Assembly (NCBI RefSeq): GCF_014836875.1 | Contig: NZ_JACSQC010000002.1 | Span: forward strand, 62,001 to 126,000 | Source of the DNA: Arthrobacter pullicola | GTDB taxonomy: Bacteria > Actinomycetota > Actinomycetes > Actinomycetales > Micrococcaceae | Length of the DNA stretch: 64,000 bases | Direction: 5' to 3' | Shown: positions 56,794-64,000 of the stretch, in pieces | Numbering within the stretch: position 1 is the first letter of the stretch | Layout: each line of letters begins with the position of its first letter | The notes under the pieces: generated by a model | The model's database searches: none | What the model was told of the DNA's origin: nothing | The model's input: the letters and a program-made list of their open reading frames with translations, nothing else | Position numbers and translations under genes: made by a program

Positions 56794-56845
56794 TTGCGCA
56801 CTCTGCCCTGCCGGGAGGGATTTGCCCGTGCTAGCGTTGCGCACT
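56794..56845 (+). promoter_or_regulatory. Repeated TTGCGCACT words before the Lrp gene
   Basis: TTGCGCACT occurs at 56794-56802 and 56837-56845 (43 bp apart), and GTGCGC at ~56781 forms an inverted repeat with the first copy (GTGCGC-N9-GCGCAC). The second copy touches the start codon. Candidate Lrp/AsnC sites. Confidence 0.5.
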
Positions 56846-57322
56846 ATGCAGATTTTGGACGGCACCGACTTCCGGGTCCTGCGGGCCATGGCCACCGATC
56901 CGCGGCGGACTGTCGTGGCCCTGGCGGGCCGGCTCGGCATCTCCCGCAACACCGTTCAGGCACGGCTGTCCCGGATGGAAACCAAGGGTGCCTTCCTTTC
57001 CTTCGAGCGGCGCATCAATCCCGTGGCGCTGGGCTACCCCCTGATGGCTTTTGTCCACGTCCATGTCCAGCAGCAGCGGCTCGCTGAGATCACCGCGGAG
57101 CTCTCCGCCATCCCGGAAGTCGTGGAAGCCCACGGCCTCACCGGGGCGGCGGACATCCTGCTGCGGACGGTCGCCGTCGACGCCGAGGACCTGTTCCGGG
57201 TCAACAAGGCCATCCTGGCGGTGCCCGGCGTCGAGCGCTCCGACACCACCTTGGCGATGGGCGAGCTGATCCCCTACCGGGTGTCCCCGCTCCTTGACCG
57301 CGGGCCGGCCGGTACGGACTGA
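56846..57322 (+). CDS. Lrp/AsnC-family transcriptional regulator
   Basis: A 158-residue feast/famine regulator: N-terminal HTH (VVALAGRLGISRNTVQARLSRM) and C-terminal RAM domain (V-x-E-A-H-G-L-T-G-A-A-D-I-L-L). The ATG at 56846 starts the HTH domain at the expected length. An extended -10-like TGCTAGCGT lies 8 nt upstream. Divergence from bkdABC suggests it senses a branched amino acid and controls bkd, as BkdR does in other bacteria (inference). Confidence 0.92.
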   Translation: MQILDGTDFRVLRAMATDPRRTVVALAGRLGISRNTVQARLSRMETKGAFLSFERRINPVALGYPLMAFVHVHVQQQRLAEITAELSAIPEVVEAHGLTGAADILLRTVAVDAEDLFRVNKAILAVPGVERSDTTLAMGELIPYRVSPLLDRGPAGTD

Positions 57323-57364
57323 CCCGGCCGAACCGCTGACTCCGTTACCGCTGGCTTAACGGGG

Positions 57365-57396
57365 CAGGCGCCCTCCCCCTGAGGGGAAGGCGCCTG
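57365..57396. terminator. Bidirectional hairpin after the Lrp gene
   Basis: CAGGCGCCCTCCCC and GGGGAAGGCGCCTG pair with one mismatch around a 4-nt loop, between convergent genes. Confidence 0.75.
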
Positions 57397-57420
57397 TCCT
57401 GCTTGCTGCCGGGCGCGGAC

Positions 57421-59043
57421 TTAGTGGTCCACAGCCTTTTCCGCGCCGACGCCGGTCAGCGAACGGATTTCCATCTCTGCCTGCTTTTCCGGCGACTCGT
57501 TGTCCTTACTCGTGATCGTGCCCAGCCAGCCGAGGAAGAAGGCCAGCGGGATCGAGACGATACCCGGGTTGTTCAGCGGGAAGAAGGAGAAGTCGGCACC
57601 GGAGATCATCGAGGTTTCCGCACCGGACATCACCGGCGAGAAGATGATCAGGCCGATGGCCGAGCCCAGGCCGCCGTACATGCTCCAGAGTGCGCCACGG
57701 GTGTTGAAGCGGCGCCAGTAGAGCGAGTAAAGGATGGTCGGCAGGTTCGCACTGGCCGCGACAGCGAAGGCCAGGGCCACCAGGAAGGCGACGTTCTGCC
57801 CCTGGGCGCCGATGCCGCCGAGAATCGAGACGACGCCGATGACCAGCACAGTGCGGCGGGCCACCTTCACTTCGCTCTCGGAATCAACCTTGCCCTTGCG
57901 CACCACGTTCGTGTAGATGTCATGGGCGAAGGAAGCTGCGGCAGTGATGGTCAGGCCTGCCACGACCGCCAGGATGGTGGCGAACGCGACGGCCGATATG
58001 AGTCCCAGCAGCACCGGACCGCCCAGCGCGAAGGCCAGCAGCGGTGCAGCCGAGTTCACTCCACCCGGTGCGGAGGTGATGGTTTCCCGTTCGATCATGG
58101 CGGCGGCGCCGTAGCCGAGCACCAGGGTGAACAGGTAGAAGAGACCGATCAGCCAGATGGCCCACACAACGGAGCGCCGGGCTTCCTTGGCGGTCGGCAC
58201 CGTGTAGAAGCGCATCAGCACGTGCGGCAGGGCCGCGGTGCCGAGGACCAGGGCCAGGCCGAGCGAGACGAAGTCCAGCTTGGAGGTCTCGGACTTGCCG
58301 TACTGCAGTCCCGGGTCCAGGATCGCCGGGTTACCGGACATCTCGACGGCGGCACCGAGGAGCTCGGAGAGGTTGAAGCCGTTCAGTGCAAGTACCCAGA
58401 CCGTCATTACTGCGGTGCCGGCGATCAGCAGGCAGGCCTTGATGATCTGCACCCAGGTGGTGCCCTTCATACCGCCAACCAGTACGTAGATGATCATCAG
58501 CGCGCCAACGATCGTGATCACCAGGGACTGGCCGACCTTGGAGTCGATGCCCATCAGCAGGGACACGAGTCCGCCGGCGCCGGCCATCTGCGCCAGGAGA
58601 TAGAAGAAGCAGACTGCCAGCGTGGTGATGGCGGCGGCGATGCGCACCGGACGCTGCTTGAGCCGGAAGGAAAGCACATCGGCCATGGTGAACTTGCCGG
58701 TGTTGCGGAGCATTTCAGCTACCAGCAGCAGGGCTACGAGCCAGGCGACAAGGAAGCCGATCGAGTACAGGAACCCGTCATAGCCGTTGATGGCGATGGC
58801 GCCGACAATACCCAGGAAGGATGCCGCCGACAGGTAGTCGCCGGCAATGGCCGTTCCGTTCTGCGGTCCGGTGAAGGACCGGCCTGCGGCGTAATAGTCG
58901 GCCGCGGTCTTGTTGTTGCGGCTGGCACGGAGCACCACAACGAGCGTGACGGCGACGAACAGGCCGAAGATCAGCATGTTCAGCCAGCCGCTCTCCTGCA
59001 CCTTCTCAGCGGTGACAGCAGCGGAGATGTTCAGCGTGTTCAT
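57421..59043 (-). CDS. Cation/acetate symporter, ActP/MctC type
   Basis: A 540-residue sodium:solute symporter with about 13 spans. A-A-D-Y-Y-A-A-G-R, G-D-Y-L-S-A-A-S-F-L-G-I and L-P-H-V-L-M-R-F-Y-T-V-P are the monocarboxylate (acetate/pyruvate/propionate) symporter motifs. Its ATG overlaps the DUF485 stop (ATGA), the standard YjcH-ActP pairing. It would import acetate or related acids. Confidence 0.93.
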   Translation of the reverse strand: MNTLNISAAVTAEKVQESGWLNMLIFGLFVAVTLVVVLRASRNNKTAADYYAAGRSFTGPQNGTAIAGDYLSAASFLGIVGAIAINGYDGFLYSIGFLVAWLVALLLVAEMLRNTGKFTMADVLSFRLKQRPVRIAAAITTLAVCFFYLLAQMAGAGGLVSLLMGIDSKVGQSLVITIVGALMIIYVLVGGMKGTTWVQIIKACLLIAGTAVMTVWVLALNGFNLSELLGAAVEMSGNPAILDPGLQYGKSETSKLDFVSLGLALVLGTAALPHVLMRFYTVPTAKEARRSVVWAIWLIGLFYLFTLVLGYGAAAMIERETITSAPGGVNSAAPLLAFALGGPVLLGLISAVAFATILAVVAGLTITAAASFAHDIYTNVVRKGKVDSESEVKVARRTVLVIGVVSILGGIGAQGQNVAFLVALAFAVAASANLPTILYSLYWRRFNTRGALWSMYGGLGSAIGLIIFSPVMSGAETSMISGADFSFFPLNNPGIVSIPLAFFLGWLGTITSKDNESPEKQAEMEIRSLTGVGAEKAVDH

Positions 59044-59411
59044 TTGGTCTCCTCCGGACGGGTTACGCCCTGGGCCTCAAGTTCCCCGCGCAGTTCCGCG
59101 GCGATCGGGTCCATCCTGCGGTTGGCGTAGCTGACGTACCACATGGTGATGCCGAACGTGCTGACGAACTGCAGCAGCCCCAGGATGATGCCGATGTTGA
59201 CGTTGCCGAACACGGGCGTTGACATGAATTCATGGGCGTAGTCAGCAAGCAGGACGTAGGCGAAATACCAGATCAGGAAGACTGCGGCCATCGGAAAGAT
59301 GAAGCTGCGCTGGCGTTTGCGCAGCTCCTGGAACCGAGGCGACCGCTGGACTTCCTGGAAGTCGACCGGTGCCGCGCTTCCGGGGTGTGATTGTGGCTGG
59401 TGTTCAGCCAT
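59040..59411 (-). CDS. DUF485 membrane protein (YjcH-like)
   Basis: A 123-residue protein with two spans (~48-68 and 82-104): R-K-R-Q-R-S-F-I-F-P...W-Y-F-A-Y-V-L-L-A-D-Y-A and Y-V-S-Y-A-N-R-R-M-D-P. The ATG at 59411 has a GGAGGAG site; an ATG at 59486 is upstream. It is the usual small partner of ActP-type symporters. Confidence 0.92.
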   Translation of the reverse strand: MAEHQPQSHPGSAAPVDFQEVQRSPRFQELRKRQRSFIFPMAAVFLIWYFAYVLLADYAHEFMSTPVFGNVNIGIILGLLQFVSTFGITMWYVSYANRRMDPIAAELRGELEAQGVTRPEETK

Positions 59412-59490
59412 CTCTCCTCCTTGGGTTGGGCACTTGCGTACGGCATCCGGGTCCGGGATCCATGGCGGATCCCCAACACCACGCACCGTC

Positions 59491-59506
59491 TGTGATGGCC
59501 ATCACT
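59491..59506 (-). promoter_or_regulatory. CRP-type site upstream of the DUF485-symporter operon
   Basis: TGTGATGGCCATCACT matches TGTGA-N6-TCACA in 9 of 10 conserved bases, with the spacer itself palindromic (TGGCCA). Its centre is ~88 nt upstream of the DUF485 ATG, a typical activator position; the sensor kinase gene starts ~130 nt on the other side. Confidence 0.65.
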
Positions 59507-59616
59507 TTTCCAACTCCGGGAGCCTCCTGCCACTTTCGCCGCACCCAGGTCGGTGAACGGACCGTTCCGTGCGCCCAACGGCATGTCAGCGGCCGCTTGG
59601 CCCTCCCGGGACTGGG

Positions 59617-59622
59617 TAGGGT
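59617..59622 (+). promoter_or_regulatory. Predicted -10 box of the leaderless sensor kinase mRNA
   Basis: TAGGGT ends exactly 6 nt before the ATG at 59629. Confidence 0.5.
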
Positions 59623-59628
59623 TTAGGC

Positions 59629-60825
59629 ATGCCTGCAGCCGTCGACGTCGCCCTGGTCTGCGCCATTGCCGTGCTTACCCTCGCCGCAGTGGGCGCACTC
59701 GGCTACCGGTTGAGCCGGTCGCAGCGGGATTTGGGCTCCGACGCCGAGCGCGCCGCCTACGCGACCCTGCATACCGCGTCACTGGCTGCACGGCATCTGC
59801 GGTCGGGCCTGACGCCGGCCGGCGCCTCCCGCGCCAGCCGGCATCTGCGGGGGCTGCTGCGGTGCGAAACGCTGCTGCTGACGGATACCGCCGCCGTGCT
59901 CGCCTGGGAGGGGTCGCTGCCTGACACTCCGGCCCGCCGCGAGCGGGTCCTGCTGGCGGCGCGCGGGGTCCAGGACAGCGGCCGCACCAGGGTGTTCCGC
60001 GGCCCGGCGCTGCGGGCGCTGGGGCTTGACGACGGCGGCGAGCTGCTCATCTGCCCGCTGCGGGTGAACGGGCAGGCCGCCGGAACGCTGGGCGTATTCG
60101 CCCCGGCCCTGAATGCAGGGCTGATCCGCGCCACGAACGATGTGGCCGACTGGGTGGCCGCGCAGCTGGAATTGATCGAACTCGACACCTCGCGTGCCCT
60201 GTTGATGGAGGCTGAGGTAAGAGCCCTGCGGGCGCAGATCAGCCCGCATTTCATCTACAACTCGCTGAACGCCATCGCCTCCTACATCAACACGGATCCG
60301 GCCCGGGCGCGCGAACTGGTGGTGGAGTTCGCTGATTTCACGCGGTACTCGTTCCGCCGGCACGGGGATTTCACCACGCTTGCCGAAGAACTGACCTCCA
60401 TTGACCGCTACCTGCTGCTGGAGCGGGCCCGGTTCGGAGAACGCCTGAAGGTCAGCCTGCAGATCAGCCCCGAGGTCCTGGGCGCCGTCATCCCGTTCCT
60501 GTCCCTTCAGCCTCTGGTGGAGAACTCGGTCCGGCATGGCCTGGAAGCGCTCGACGGTGTCGGCCACATCACCATTTCGGCACGCGATGCCGGCGCGATG
60601 GCGGAAATTACCGTGGAGGACAACGGTGTGGGGATGGATCCCGACGCGCTGCGCACCCTGCTCGCGGGCCACGCCGAAGGCGACCATGTGGGGCTGCGGA
60701 ACGTCGATGTGCGGCTTCGCCAGCTTTACGGCGACGCGCACGGGCTGGTGATCGACACGGCCGAGGGCGCCGGGATGCTGATCACCATGCGCGTCCCCAA
60801 GTCACAGCCCGGTCACCGGACGTAG
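59629..60825 (+). CDS. LytS-type sensor histidine kinase
   Basis: A 398-residue kinase: one N-terminal span (~7-27), a GAF-like region (~75-180), then a His_kinase domain with His207 in QISPHFIYNSLNAIASYI and an HATPase domain (L-V-E-N-S-V-R-H-G, E-D-N-G-V-G-M). It lacks the 5TM-Lyt module of LytS. Its partner LytTR regulator lies 19 bp downstream. The order resembles E. coli BtsSR/YpdAB pyruvate-sensing pairs. Confidence 0.92.
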   Translation: MPAAVDVALVCAIAVLTLAAVGALGYRLSRSQRDLGSDAERAAYATLHTASLAARHLRSGLTPAGASRASRHLRGLLRCETLLLTDTAAVLAWEGSLPDTPARRERVLLAARGVQDSGRTRVFRGPALRALGLDDGGELLICPLRVNGQAAGTLGVFAPALNAGLIRATNDVADWVAAQLELIELDTSRALLMEAEVRALRAQISPHFIYNSLNAIASYINTDPARARELVVEFADFTRYSFRRHGDFTTLAEELTSIDRYLLLERARFGERLKVSLQISPEVLGAVIPFLSLQPLVENSVRHGLEALDGVGHITISARDAGAMAEITVEDNGVGMDPDALRTLLAGHAEGDHVGLRNVDVRLRQLYGDAHGLVIDTAEGAGMLITMRVPKSQPGHRT

Positions 60826-60831
60826 AGCAAG

Positions 60832-60837
60832 TAGTCT
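60832..60837 (+). promoter_or_regulatory. Possible internal -10 box before the response regulator
   Basis: TAGTCT ends 7 nt before the ATG at 60845 and no ribosome site is present; the regulator may have its own leaderless transcript. Confidence 0.4.
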
Positions 60838-60844
60838 GGGTCAC

Positions 60845-61594
60845 ATGTCCAATTCCGCAAAGCTGCTGAACGTGGTGGTTGTCGACGATGAGGTCCCTGC
60901 CGTGGAGGAACTGGCGTTCCTGCTGGGCAGGGATGCCCGTGTCGGAACCATCCTGCGCGCCTCCAGCGGAGCCCAGGCCCTGCACGCACTCGAAACGGCC
61001 GACGTCGACGCCATTTTCCTGGACATCCACATGCCGGCACTGTCCGGACTGGACATCGCCCGCGCCCTCGCCCGCAGGGAACGCCCGCCCGCCGTCGTCT
61101 TCGTCACCGCCGATGAAGATCATGCACTGGACGCCTTCGAACTGGCGGCACTGGACTATCTGCTCAAGCCGGTGCGCCCCGAGCGGCTGACCGAGTCGGT
61201 GCGGCGGATCAGCGAATCCCTGGCCGGCGCCGAGACGGCTTCAACAGGCGACGGCGATGTGGTGACAGTGGTCCAGGGCGCCACCACGCGGATGATCCGC
61301 CGGGAGGACATCCAGTATGTGCAGGCGCAGGGCGACTATGCCCGGCTGCATACCGCAGAGACCAGCTACCTGGTCAGGATTCCGCTGGCGGAACTCGAAG
61401 CGCAGTGGGCGGACGCGGGGTTCCTCCGTATCCACCGCTCCTATTTGGTGGCACGGCACCAGATCCGGCAGGTCCGCCTGTCCGCGGGGCGGGCGAGCAT
61501 CCGGATCGGCACGGTGGAACTGCCCGTCAGCCGCAGGCACCTGCCGACCGTCCGCAGCACGCTGGAGACCGGCCGGGTCAGGCCAACGGCATGA
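60845..61594 (+). CDS. LytTR-family response regulator
   Basis: A 249-residue regulator: receiver domain (acidic pair Asp14/Asp15, phospho-acceptor Asp60 in F-L-D-I-H-M-P, conserved lysine in L-L-K-P) and a C-terminal LytTR DNA-binding domain (I-Q-Y-V-Q-A-Q-G-D-Y-A-R-L-H, F-L-R-I-H-R-S-Y-L-V). It forms a two-component system with the upstream kinase and overlaps the next gene (ATGA). Confidence 0.94.
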   Translation: MSNSAKLLNVVVVDDEVPAVEELAFLLGRDARVGTILRASSGAQALHALETADVDAIFLDIHMPALSGLDIARALARRERPPAVVFVTADEDHALDAFELAALDYLLKPVRPERLTESVRRISESLAGAETASTGDGDVVTVVQGATTRMIRREDIQYVQAQGDYARLHTAETSYLVRIPLAELEAQWADAGFLRIHRSYLVARHQIRQVRLSAGRASIRIGTVELPVSRRHLPTVRSTLETGRVRPTA

Positions 61595-61968
61595 CCATGG
61601 AAAACCGTCCGCCGCGGGTACGGGTGACTGCCCCGGCCCGCCCGGGGTCAGCCGCACCGGTTTTCCCGGTTGCCCGCGAACTCGACGAGCAGACCGAAGT
61701 AGGGGAAGTTTTCCTGTCCTCCCTGATCCGGTCGCAGCTGCGGCTGGCCCTGGTAGTGGCCGGCGGATTCGGCTTGATCCTGCTCGGCGTACCGCTGCTG
61801 CTGGCAGCGGTCCCCCAGATCGGCGAACTGGCGGCGTTCGGCATTCCGGTGCCCTGGCTGCTGCTCGGCTTGGGCGTGTATCCGCTGGTGATTGTCAGCG
61901 GGGCCCTGTATGTGCGCAGCGCCAACCGGAACGAGGCGCGTTTTCAGGACCTGCTCGACGATGCGTAG
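61591..61968 (+). CDS. Small DUF485-like membrane protein
   Basis: A 125-residue protein with two spans (~48-70 and ~84-106). The layout (R-S-Q-L-R-L-A-L before span 1, Y-V-R-S-A-N-R after span 2) mirrors DUF485/YjcH. The ATG at 61591 overlaps the regulator stop. It precedes a symporter just as DUF485 precedes ActP on the other strand, so it is probably its small partner. DUF485 membership by eye is weak. Confidence 0.75.
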   Translation: MTMENRPPRVRVTAPARPGSAAPVFPVARELDEQTEVGEVFLSSLIRSQLRLALVVAGGFGLILLGVPLLLAAVPQIGELAAFGIPVPWLLLGLGVYPLVIVSGALYVRSANRNEARFQDLLDDA

Positions 61969-61974
61969 TTCCGC

Positions 61975-63462
61975 ATGACCTGGGAGGTAAGCGCCGGTGT
62001 CGGATACGCGGCACTGGCCGCCGTGACGGCCGCGACCCTGCTGATCGGCGCCTACGGGCTGCGGATCTCCCGCACCACCAGCGACTTCTACGTCGCCTCC
62101 CGCACGGTGAAACCGTGGTGGAACGCCTCGGCGATCGGCGGCGAGTACCTCTCCGCCGCCAGTTTCCTGGGGATCGCGGGGCTGGTGCTGGTCTCCGGCG
62201 CTGACGCACTGTGGTTTCCGATCGGCTACACCGCCGGTTACCTGATGCTGCTGCTGTTCGTCGCCGCTCCGCTGCGCCGGTCAGGTGCCTACACGGTGCC
62301 GGACTTCGCGCGGGCCAGGCTGGAGTCGCTGCCGGCCCGAAGGGTGACCAGCCTGCTGGTGGTGGCGGTCGGGTGGCTGTACATCGTCCCGCAGCTGCAC
62401 GGCGCCGCCCTGACCGTGAGCCTGACCACCGGGTTGCCGGGCTGGGTCGGCTCCGCGGCGGTGGTTGTCATTGTGTGCCTGAGCGTCCTGAGCGGCGGCA
62501 TGCGCTCGATCACCTTCGTCCAGGCCTTCCAGTACTGGCTTAAACTGGCGGCCCTGGCCGTGCCTGTCCTTTTTATCCTGTTCCGGCTCGGCGCCGAGGG
62601 CACCTCCTGGACCGGCCACGGAGCGGCGTTCGCCATGGGACTGGATCCGGTCATGGCCGATTCCGTTTACCGGAACGTGTCGCTGAGCATCGCACTGCTC
62701 TGCGGTACGCTCGGCCTGCCGCATGTGCTGGTGCGTTTCTACACCAATCCGGACGGGGTCTCCGCGCGGCGCACCACGCTGATTGTGCTCGGGCTGCTGT
62801 CCATCTTTTATGTCTTTCCCACCCTGTACGGGATCCTGGGCCGGATCTACCTGCCGGAGCTGGCGGCCGAGGGGAACGCAGATGCCACCGTTCTGCTGCT
62901 GCCGGCACAGATTTTCGACGGCGCGTTGGGAGACCTCCTGGCTGCGTGCGTGACGGCCGGAGCGTTCGCAGCGTTCCTCTCCACCAGCAGCGGACTCATC
63001 GTGTCCCTGGCGGGAGTAATCAGCCAGGAACTGTTCCGCGGCAGTGTCAGCGGATTCCGTGCCGCCACCCTGCTGGCGGGGGCGGTTCCGCTGGGCCTGG
63101 CCCTGCTGACGAATACGCAGGCGCTGGCCGGCAGCGTCGGGATGGTCTTTGCCTTCACGGCCTCCACGCTGTGTCCCCTGCTGCTGCTGGGTATCTGGTG
63201 GCGCCGTCTGACGGCGGCCGGCGCGGTCGCGGGAATGCTCACCGGAGCGCTGCTCTGCGGCGGAGCGATCGTGGCCGGAGGCGTGCTCTCGCTGTCCGGA
63301 AGATTGGTGCCGGTCCTGCTGGAACAGCCAGCTGCGTGGACGGTCCCGGCCGCGTTTGCCGTGACAGTCGGTGTTTCCCTTCGGGCCCCTGGTGCGGTTC
63401 CGGCGGGTACCGCACGGTTCCTGGCCAGGCTCCACACCCCCGAGCGGCGGGTCAGCCGCTAG
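61975..63462 (+). CDS. Second sodium:solute (monocarboxylate) symporter
   Basis: A 495-residue symporter, ~13 spans, paralogue of the ActP-type gene: S-D-F-Y-V-A-S-R, G-G-E-Y-L-S-A-A-S-F-L-G-I and L-P-H-V-L-V-R-F-Y-T-N-P. It lies 6 bp after the DUF485-like gene and is probably the target or partner of the kinase/regulator pair. Substrate likely a short carboxylate such as pyruvate or acetate, not proven. Confidence 0.9.
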   Translation: MTWEVSAGVGYAALAAVTAATLLIGAYGLRISRTTSDFYVASRTVKPWWNASAIGGEYLSAASFLGIAGLVLVSGADALWFPIGYTAGYLMLLLFVAAPLRRSGAYTVPDFARARLESLPARRVTSLLVVAVGWLYIVPQLHGAALTVSLTTGLPGWVGSAAVVVIVCLSVLSGGMRSITFVQAFQYWLKLAALAVPVLFILFRLGAEGTSWTGHGAAFAMGLDPVMADSVYRNVSLSIALLCGTLGLPHVLVRFYTNPDGVSARRTTLIVLGLLSIFYVFPTLYGILGRIYLPELAAEGNADATVLLLPAQIFDGALGDLLAACVTAGAFAAFLSTSSGLIVSLAGVISQELFRGSVSGFRAATLLAGAVPLGLALLTNTQALAGSVGMVFAFTASTLCPLLLLGIWWRRLTAAGAVAGMLTGALLCGGAIVAGGVLSLSGRLVPVLLEQPAAWTVPAAFAVTVGVSLRAPGAVPAGTARFLARLHTPERRVSR

Positions 63463-63476
63463 CGGCCGGCGCTCCG

Positions 63477-64000
63477 CTAGTCGATCGCGGCCATGAGTTC
63501 GACAACCCGGTCCAGGAACGCGTCCACTTGGGTTTCCTCATAGCCTGCGTCGCCCTTGGCTTCGCGGAAGACTGCCCGGCGGACGACGTCGACGCTCAGC
63601 GGCTTGTCGTGTTCAAAATAGCCGAGGAGCTCGTTGCACAGTGCATCGACGTCGCGCACGTTGTAGCTGTGCGCCCGCTTCTTGGAGGGACGGCGGAACC
63701 GCTCCCCCGGTTTGCGGTGCAGGCGTGCGCGCAGGACGGCAGATGTGCGGCCGATCTGGAGCAGCCAGGCTTCTTCGCCCTTTTCCTGAATGAGGCGGTC
63801 GCGCTCGCGCTGGGAGAAAACATCTTCCAGCCGGTCCAGGGCCGCGTCGACTGCCTGCGCTTCGTAGCCTCCCTTGGCAGGGTCGAAGGCCATGGAACGG
63901 ACGTGGCTGCTGGTGATGACTTTTGCTCCAGGCTTCTCAGAGTTGTAGTAATTCCGGGCCCGGGTCAGGAATTCGTCGACCTGGCGGACGTTGTAGCCGT
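63477..64000 (-). CDS. DivIVA-like repeat protein (C-terminal part, start beyond window)
   Basis: The frame is open from the right window edge to the stop at 63477, so at least 173 residues are visible; the ATG at 63893 is internal, not the start. Four modules with the same pattern occur: G-Y-N-V-R-Q-V-D-E-F-L, G-G-Y-E-A-Q-A-V-D-A-A-L, S-Y-N-V-R-D-V-D-A-L and G-Y-E-E-T-Q-V-D-A-F-L. These resemble the DivIVA N-terminal membrane-binding motif. A cell-pole or division role is possible but not shown. Confidence 0.8.
   Translation of the reverse strand, partial: GYNVRQVDEFLTRARNYYNSEKPGAKVITSSHVRSMAFDPAKGGYEAQAVDAALDRLEDVFSQRERDRLIQEKGEEAWLLQIGRTSAVLRARLHRKPGERFRRPSKKRAHSYNVRDVDALCNELLGYFEHDKPLSVDVVRRAVFREAKGDAGYEETQVDAFLDRVVELMAAID

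Noticed and set aside
55571-56845. N-terminal extension of the Lrp protein
   Set aside because: Open frame upstream is antisense to bkdA; the HTH domain starts at the ATG at 56846.
63477-63893. A complete 138-residue protein starting at 63893
   Set aside because: The frame continues to the window edge with another DivIVA-like module, so the methionine is internal.
1-64000. tRNA or rRNA genes
   Set aside because: No cloverleaf-like or rRNA-like stretch was recognised in any intergenic gap; a tRNAscan-type search would settle it.

Overview
The window is high-GC chromosomal DNA of an actinobacterium, most likely Arthrobacter in the broad sense (Micrococcaceae). The evidence is the codon use, the rimP-nusA-ylxR-infB-rbfA / truB / ribF-rpsO-pnp-M16 order, the dxr-rseP-ispG-GNAT-proS order, GTG/TTG starts, and many genes whose -10 box lies 6-7 nt before the start codon (leaderless transcription). 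No tRNA, rRNA, insertion sequence, prophage or CRISPR array was seen.

Layout: (1) 1-8.6 kb: end of a DHA2-type drug exporter, a TPR membrane protein, dapB, then molybdenum-cofactor genes (moaE, mog/moaB, moaC, moeA), a tyrosine phosphatase, a membrane-anchored SUOX-fold molybdoenzyme and, divergently, moaA-moaD. (2) 8.6-16.5 kb: M16 protease, pnp with a structured leader, rpsO, ribF, three small membrane proteins, truB. (3) 16.6-22.4 kb: a plus-strand block between truB and rbfA with an aminotransferase, a secreted GH3-PA14 glucosidase and a secreted ScyD/ScyE propeller protein, followed by a 630-bp non-coding stretch with a 52-bp tandem repeat. (4) 23-28.7 kb: rbfA, infB, ylxR, nusA, rimP. 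(5) 28.8-44 kb: DUF4439 protein, APH-type kinase, TauE permease, proS, a GntR regulator divergent from a CynX-type MFS exporter, lipoprotein, GNAT, ispG, YCII protein, a SatD-type regulator with a membrane partner, rseP, dxr and an NAD(P)-binding protein.

(6) 44-57.3 kb is a complete branched-chain (leucine-type) catabolic island. bkdABC makes branched acyl-CoA; an acyl-CoA dehydrogenase, a biotin carboxylase/carboxyltransferase pair, a MaoC hydratase and a CitE-type lyase carry it to acetoacetate and acetyl-CoA; a two-subunit 3-oxoacid CoA-transferase activates acetoacetate. The gene set matches the M. tuberculosis Rv2495c-Rv2506 locus. A TetR gene with a double operator and an Lrp/AsnC gene with a perfect CRP-type palindrome sit at its two divergent promoters.

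(7) 57.4-63.5 kb: an ActP/DUF485 acetate-type symporter operon with a near-perfect CRP-type site, divergent from a LytS-type kinase, a LytTR regulator, a DUF485-like small protein and a second symporter. The window ends inside a protein made of repeated DivIVA-like modules.

The strongest regulatory signals are the back-to-back leaderless promoters sharing one operator (34.6 kb), the paired TetR operators (51.9 kb), the two CRP-type sites (56.75 and 59.5 kb), the RBS-sequestering hairpin before pnp (12.25 kb) and the SatD promoter (40.5 kb). None of these has been tested here by search or computation.
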